In this document: piece after piece, positions 7,255 to 8,220 of the stretch | Layout: every line of letters starts with the position of its first letter | Position numbering within the stretch: position 1 is the first letter of the stretch | DNA from: Candidatus Heimdallarchaeota archaeon | GTDB taxonomy: Archaea > Asgardarchaeota > Heimdallarchaeia > JABLTI01 | Length of the DNA stretch: 8,220 nt | Direction: 5' to 3' | Assembly: GCA_030671945.1 (NCBI GenBank) | Contig: DAOVHJ010000097.1 | Span: forward strand, 1-8,220 | Notes under the pieces: model-generated | Seen by the model: only the letters and a program-made list of their open reading frames with translations | Told to the model about the DNA's origin: nothing | Databases searched by the model: none | Program-made: the position numbers and the translations under genes

Positions 7255-7290
7255 AGCTACTTACTGTAGCTTCTTTTTCTTATTTTTTTT
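7255..7290. terminator. Shared terminator between convergent FAD-enzyme and flavin-reductase genes
   Basis: AGCTAC (7255-7260) and GTAGCT (7266-7271) form a 6-bp stem with a five-base loop, extended by one G-T pair. On the plus strand it is followed by TCTTTTTCTTATTTTTTTT (7272-7290), a strong T-tract nine bases past the FAD-enzyme stop. On the minus strand, which ends the flavin reductase gene, it is followed by TCTTCATTTTTTATTT. It can therefore serve both genes, with the plus direction stronger. Confidence 0.65.
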
Positions 7291-7301
7291 ATATATTAGA
7301 A

Positions 7302-7862
7302 TCATTCTTTCTTTGAATGACCATAACCGCCAACTTTTTCCTTCAAACTATAATAGTTACCTGTCCCGTAAACAAGTACATCAGCTAGTAGCATATCTGG
7401 ACTACCATTTTCATTTATCATTGATTCATCGTAGTAGACTTTCATAACTTCTCCGAAAAATGCATCATGGGTTCCAATTTTCACTTTTTGAGTTAATTTA
7501 CATTCAATGTTGATAGGGCACTGCTTAATTAAAGGAACTTTAACTTCTTTTCCTTTGAAGACTTTCAAACCAGTTTTTTTGAATTTGTTTACATCACGAC
7601 CAGAAACTATTCCAAAATAATCTGTTTCTTCAGCAATCTTAACATTTGGAATATTTACACCAAAGCATCCTCTTTTTTCTATTAATTCATAGGTATATCT
7701 TGAATCTCTAATTCCTACTACTAAAGTTACTGGGTCAGCACAAATATTTGAGATCCAAGCTGCAGTCATAGCATTTGGTTTTCCTCTATCATCATAAGCA
7801 GATACAAGTGCTGCTGGGGCAGGATAAGCAGCAGCTCGAGGTTCTTTTTCTATTTTCTTCAT
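7302..7862 (-). CDS. Flavin reductase/flavoredoxin-like FMN-binding protein
   Basis: The product is a single split-barrel flavin-reductase-like domain (186 residues, normal for the family). Such proteins bind FMN and act as NAD(P)H:flavin reductases or as electron carriers such as flavoredoxin. From the ATG, the family pattern is clear: YPAPAALVSAYDDRGKPNAM (13-32) forms the first strands, AAWISNICADPVTLVVGI the flavin-facing loop and strand, then the TYELI helix (56-60), FGVNIP (67-72), and the late GTHDAFFGEV strand (130-139). No extra iron or rubredoxin domain is fused. I chose the ATG at 7862 over an in-frame GTG at 7871, because GTGAT at 7867-7871 works better as a Shine-Dalgarno match four bases before the ATG. 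The gene is convergent with the FAD oxidoreductase and divergent from the LVIVD gene, so it stands alone. Its redox partner is not indicated. Confidence 0.9.
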   Translation of the reverse strand: MKKIEKEPRAAAYPAPAALVSAYDDRGKPNAMTAAWISNICADPVTLVVGIRDSRYTYELIEKRGCFGVNIPNVKIAEETDYFGIVSGRDVNKFKKTGLKVFKGKEVKVPLIKQCPINIECKLTQKVKIGTHDAFFGEVMKVYYDESMINENGSPDMLLADVLVYGTGNYYSLKEKVGGYGHSKKE

Positions 7863-7866
7863 AACA

Positions 7867-7871
7867 ATCAC
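7867..7871 (-). promoter_or_regulatory. Likely ribosome-binding site of the flavin reductase gene
   Basis: On the minus strand this reads GTGAT, matching the GGTGAT half of the classic anti-16S motif, four bases before the ATG at 7862. If the GTG is instead read as the start codon, the protein gains three residues (M-I-V). The spacing and the family's usual N-terminus favour the ATG, without excluding the GTG. Confidence 0.4.
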
Positions 7872-7897
7872 TTATTTTGTAATTCTAATCTGTTCAG

Positions 7898-7907
7898 TTT
7901 TTAAAAG
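7898..7907 (-). promoter_or_regulatory. Candidate TATA box of the flavin reductase gene
   Basis: CTTTTAAAAA on the minus strand is centred about 40 bases before the ATG at 7862. That predicts a leader of roughly 15 bases, just enough to include the GTGAT ribosome-binding site. The surrounding spacer is uniformly AT-rich, so the call is tentative. Confidence 0.35.
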
Positions 7908-7930
7908 AATTTGGTTAAAAAATACTTAAT

Positions 7931-7949
7931 AATTTATACACCATATATT
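7931..7949 (+). promoter_or_regulatory. Candidate TATA region of the LVIVD-repeat gene
   Basis: Two overlapping candidates are present: AATTTATAC (7931-7939) and CATATATT (7942-7949). The first would start transcription only a few bases before the TTG at 7965; the second would place the start close to the alternative TTG at 7983. The promoter question and the start-codon question are therefore linked. Confidence 0.35.
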
Positions 7950-7964
7950 ATGTGGGATTGAAGG

Positions 7965-8220
7965 TTGAGACTCAAAATTAATTTGGAAAAGAAAATAAGT
8001 CTTTTCTTGATAATAATCCTTTGCCAACAATTATTCGTTTTAAATCTAGTCGATAATAAAGCTGCTTTTCAACCTATTAATAATGAATTTTCGATAAATA
8101 ATCCTCTACCACCATATTATTCCTACAATAATATTCACGTGAATGATTCACTTGTATATTTACTCGATGGTTTATCAATAGAAGTAATGGATGTCTCTGA
8201 ATTAAATAATATAAGAAAAA
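7965..8220 (+). CDS. Secreted LVIVD-repeat beta-propeller protein, N-terminal part
   Basis: The open frame runs off the right edge of the window; 85 codons are visible. It opens with a basic region (Arg2, Lys4, Lys9, Lys10) and a hydrophobic core ISLFLIIILC (11-20) continuing to ~V29, which fits a signal peptide. After a Pro/Tyr/Asn-rich linker (~37-55) comes HVNDSLVYLLDGLSIEVMDVSE (58-79). This matches the start of an LVIVD blade, where a short strand (y-v-a-d-G) precedes L-x-I-x-D-V-S. LVIVD proteins are extracellular propellers in archaea and bacteria, commonly on the cell surface, with unknown ligands. The start is uncertain: TTG at 7965 is the first possible, just after an in-frame TGA at 7959-7961, and TTG at 7983 would give a shorter n-region (M-E-K-K). 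No ATG is available near the front. The gene is divergent from the flavin reductase gene. Confidence 0.65.
   Translation, partial: MRLKINLEKKISLFLIIILCQQLFVLNLVDNKAAFQPINNEFSINNPLPPYYSYNNIHVNDSLVYLLDGLSIEVMDVSELNNIRK

Noticed and set aside
7983..8042. Lipoprotein signal (Cys20 after ISLFLIIIL) in the LVIVD protein
   Set aside because: The residue before the Cys is Leu, not the small residue a lipobox needs, so an ordinary signal peptide or anchor is more likely.
1..8220. CRISPR array, tRNA, rRNA, insertion sequence or attachment site
   Set aside because: I found no regularly spaced repeats, cloverleaf-like gene, transposase, or long terminal or direct repeats by eye on either strand.

Overview
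This is an AT-rich window that reads as archaeal. The evidence is a TrmB-type winged-helix regulator, a tungsten-type aldehyde:ferredoxin oxidoreductase (AOR), TATA-like boxes about 35-40 bases before several start codons (short-leader genes), secreted or membrane proteins with N-glycosylation sequons, and the start of an LVIVD-type propeller protein. A Ser/Thr-rich coiled-coil protein of 751 residues next to LVIVD and one-pass secreted proteins suggests Asgard archaea, perhaps Heimdallarchaeia-like. That placement is inference; no rRNA or other marker gene is present. I see no tRNA, rRNA, CRISPR array or insertion sequence.

Layout, left to right. (1) 36-887, minus: a small one-pass membrane protein with a signal segment, a predicted extracellular domain and a cytoplasmic tail; family not recognised. 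(2) 1036-3291, minus: a TrmB-like regulator whose DNA-binding domain and C-terminal PLD/TrmB-like domain are separated by about 500 residues of proline-free helix. A hairpin/T-tract terminator separates it from gene 1. (3) 3487-5325, plus: an AOR-family enzyme, divergent from the regulator across a 195-base intergenic region. (4) 5326-5634: about 309 bases without an intact gene, holding what looks like a frameshifted gene remnant and then a TATA box. (5) 5635-7245, plus: a CrtI/CrtISO/RetSat-like FAD oxidoreductase. (6) A hairpin terminator shared with the convergent gene 7302-7862, minus: a flavin reductase/flavoredoxin-like FMN protein. (7) 7965 to the window edge, plus: the N-terminus of a secreted LVIVD-repeat protein, divergent from gene 6.

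The central theme is redox: three oxidoreductases with different cofactors (W-pterin/Fe-S, FAD, FMN). Each appears to be its own transcription unit, so a shared pathway is not shown. The only positional hint of regulation is the TrmB-like protein divergent from the AOR gene. The features most worth a second look are the regulator's architecture, the gene remnant at 5390-5603, and the repeated use of hairpin plus T-tract 3' ends.
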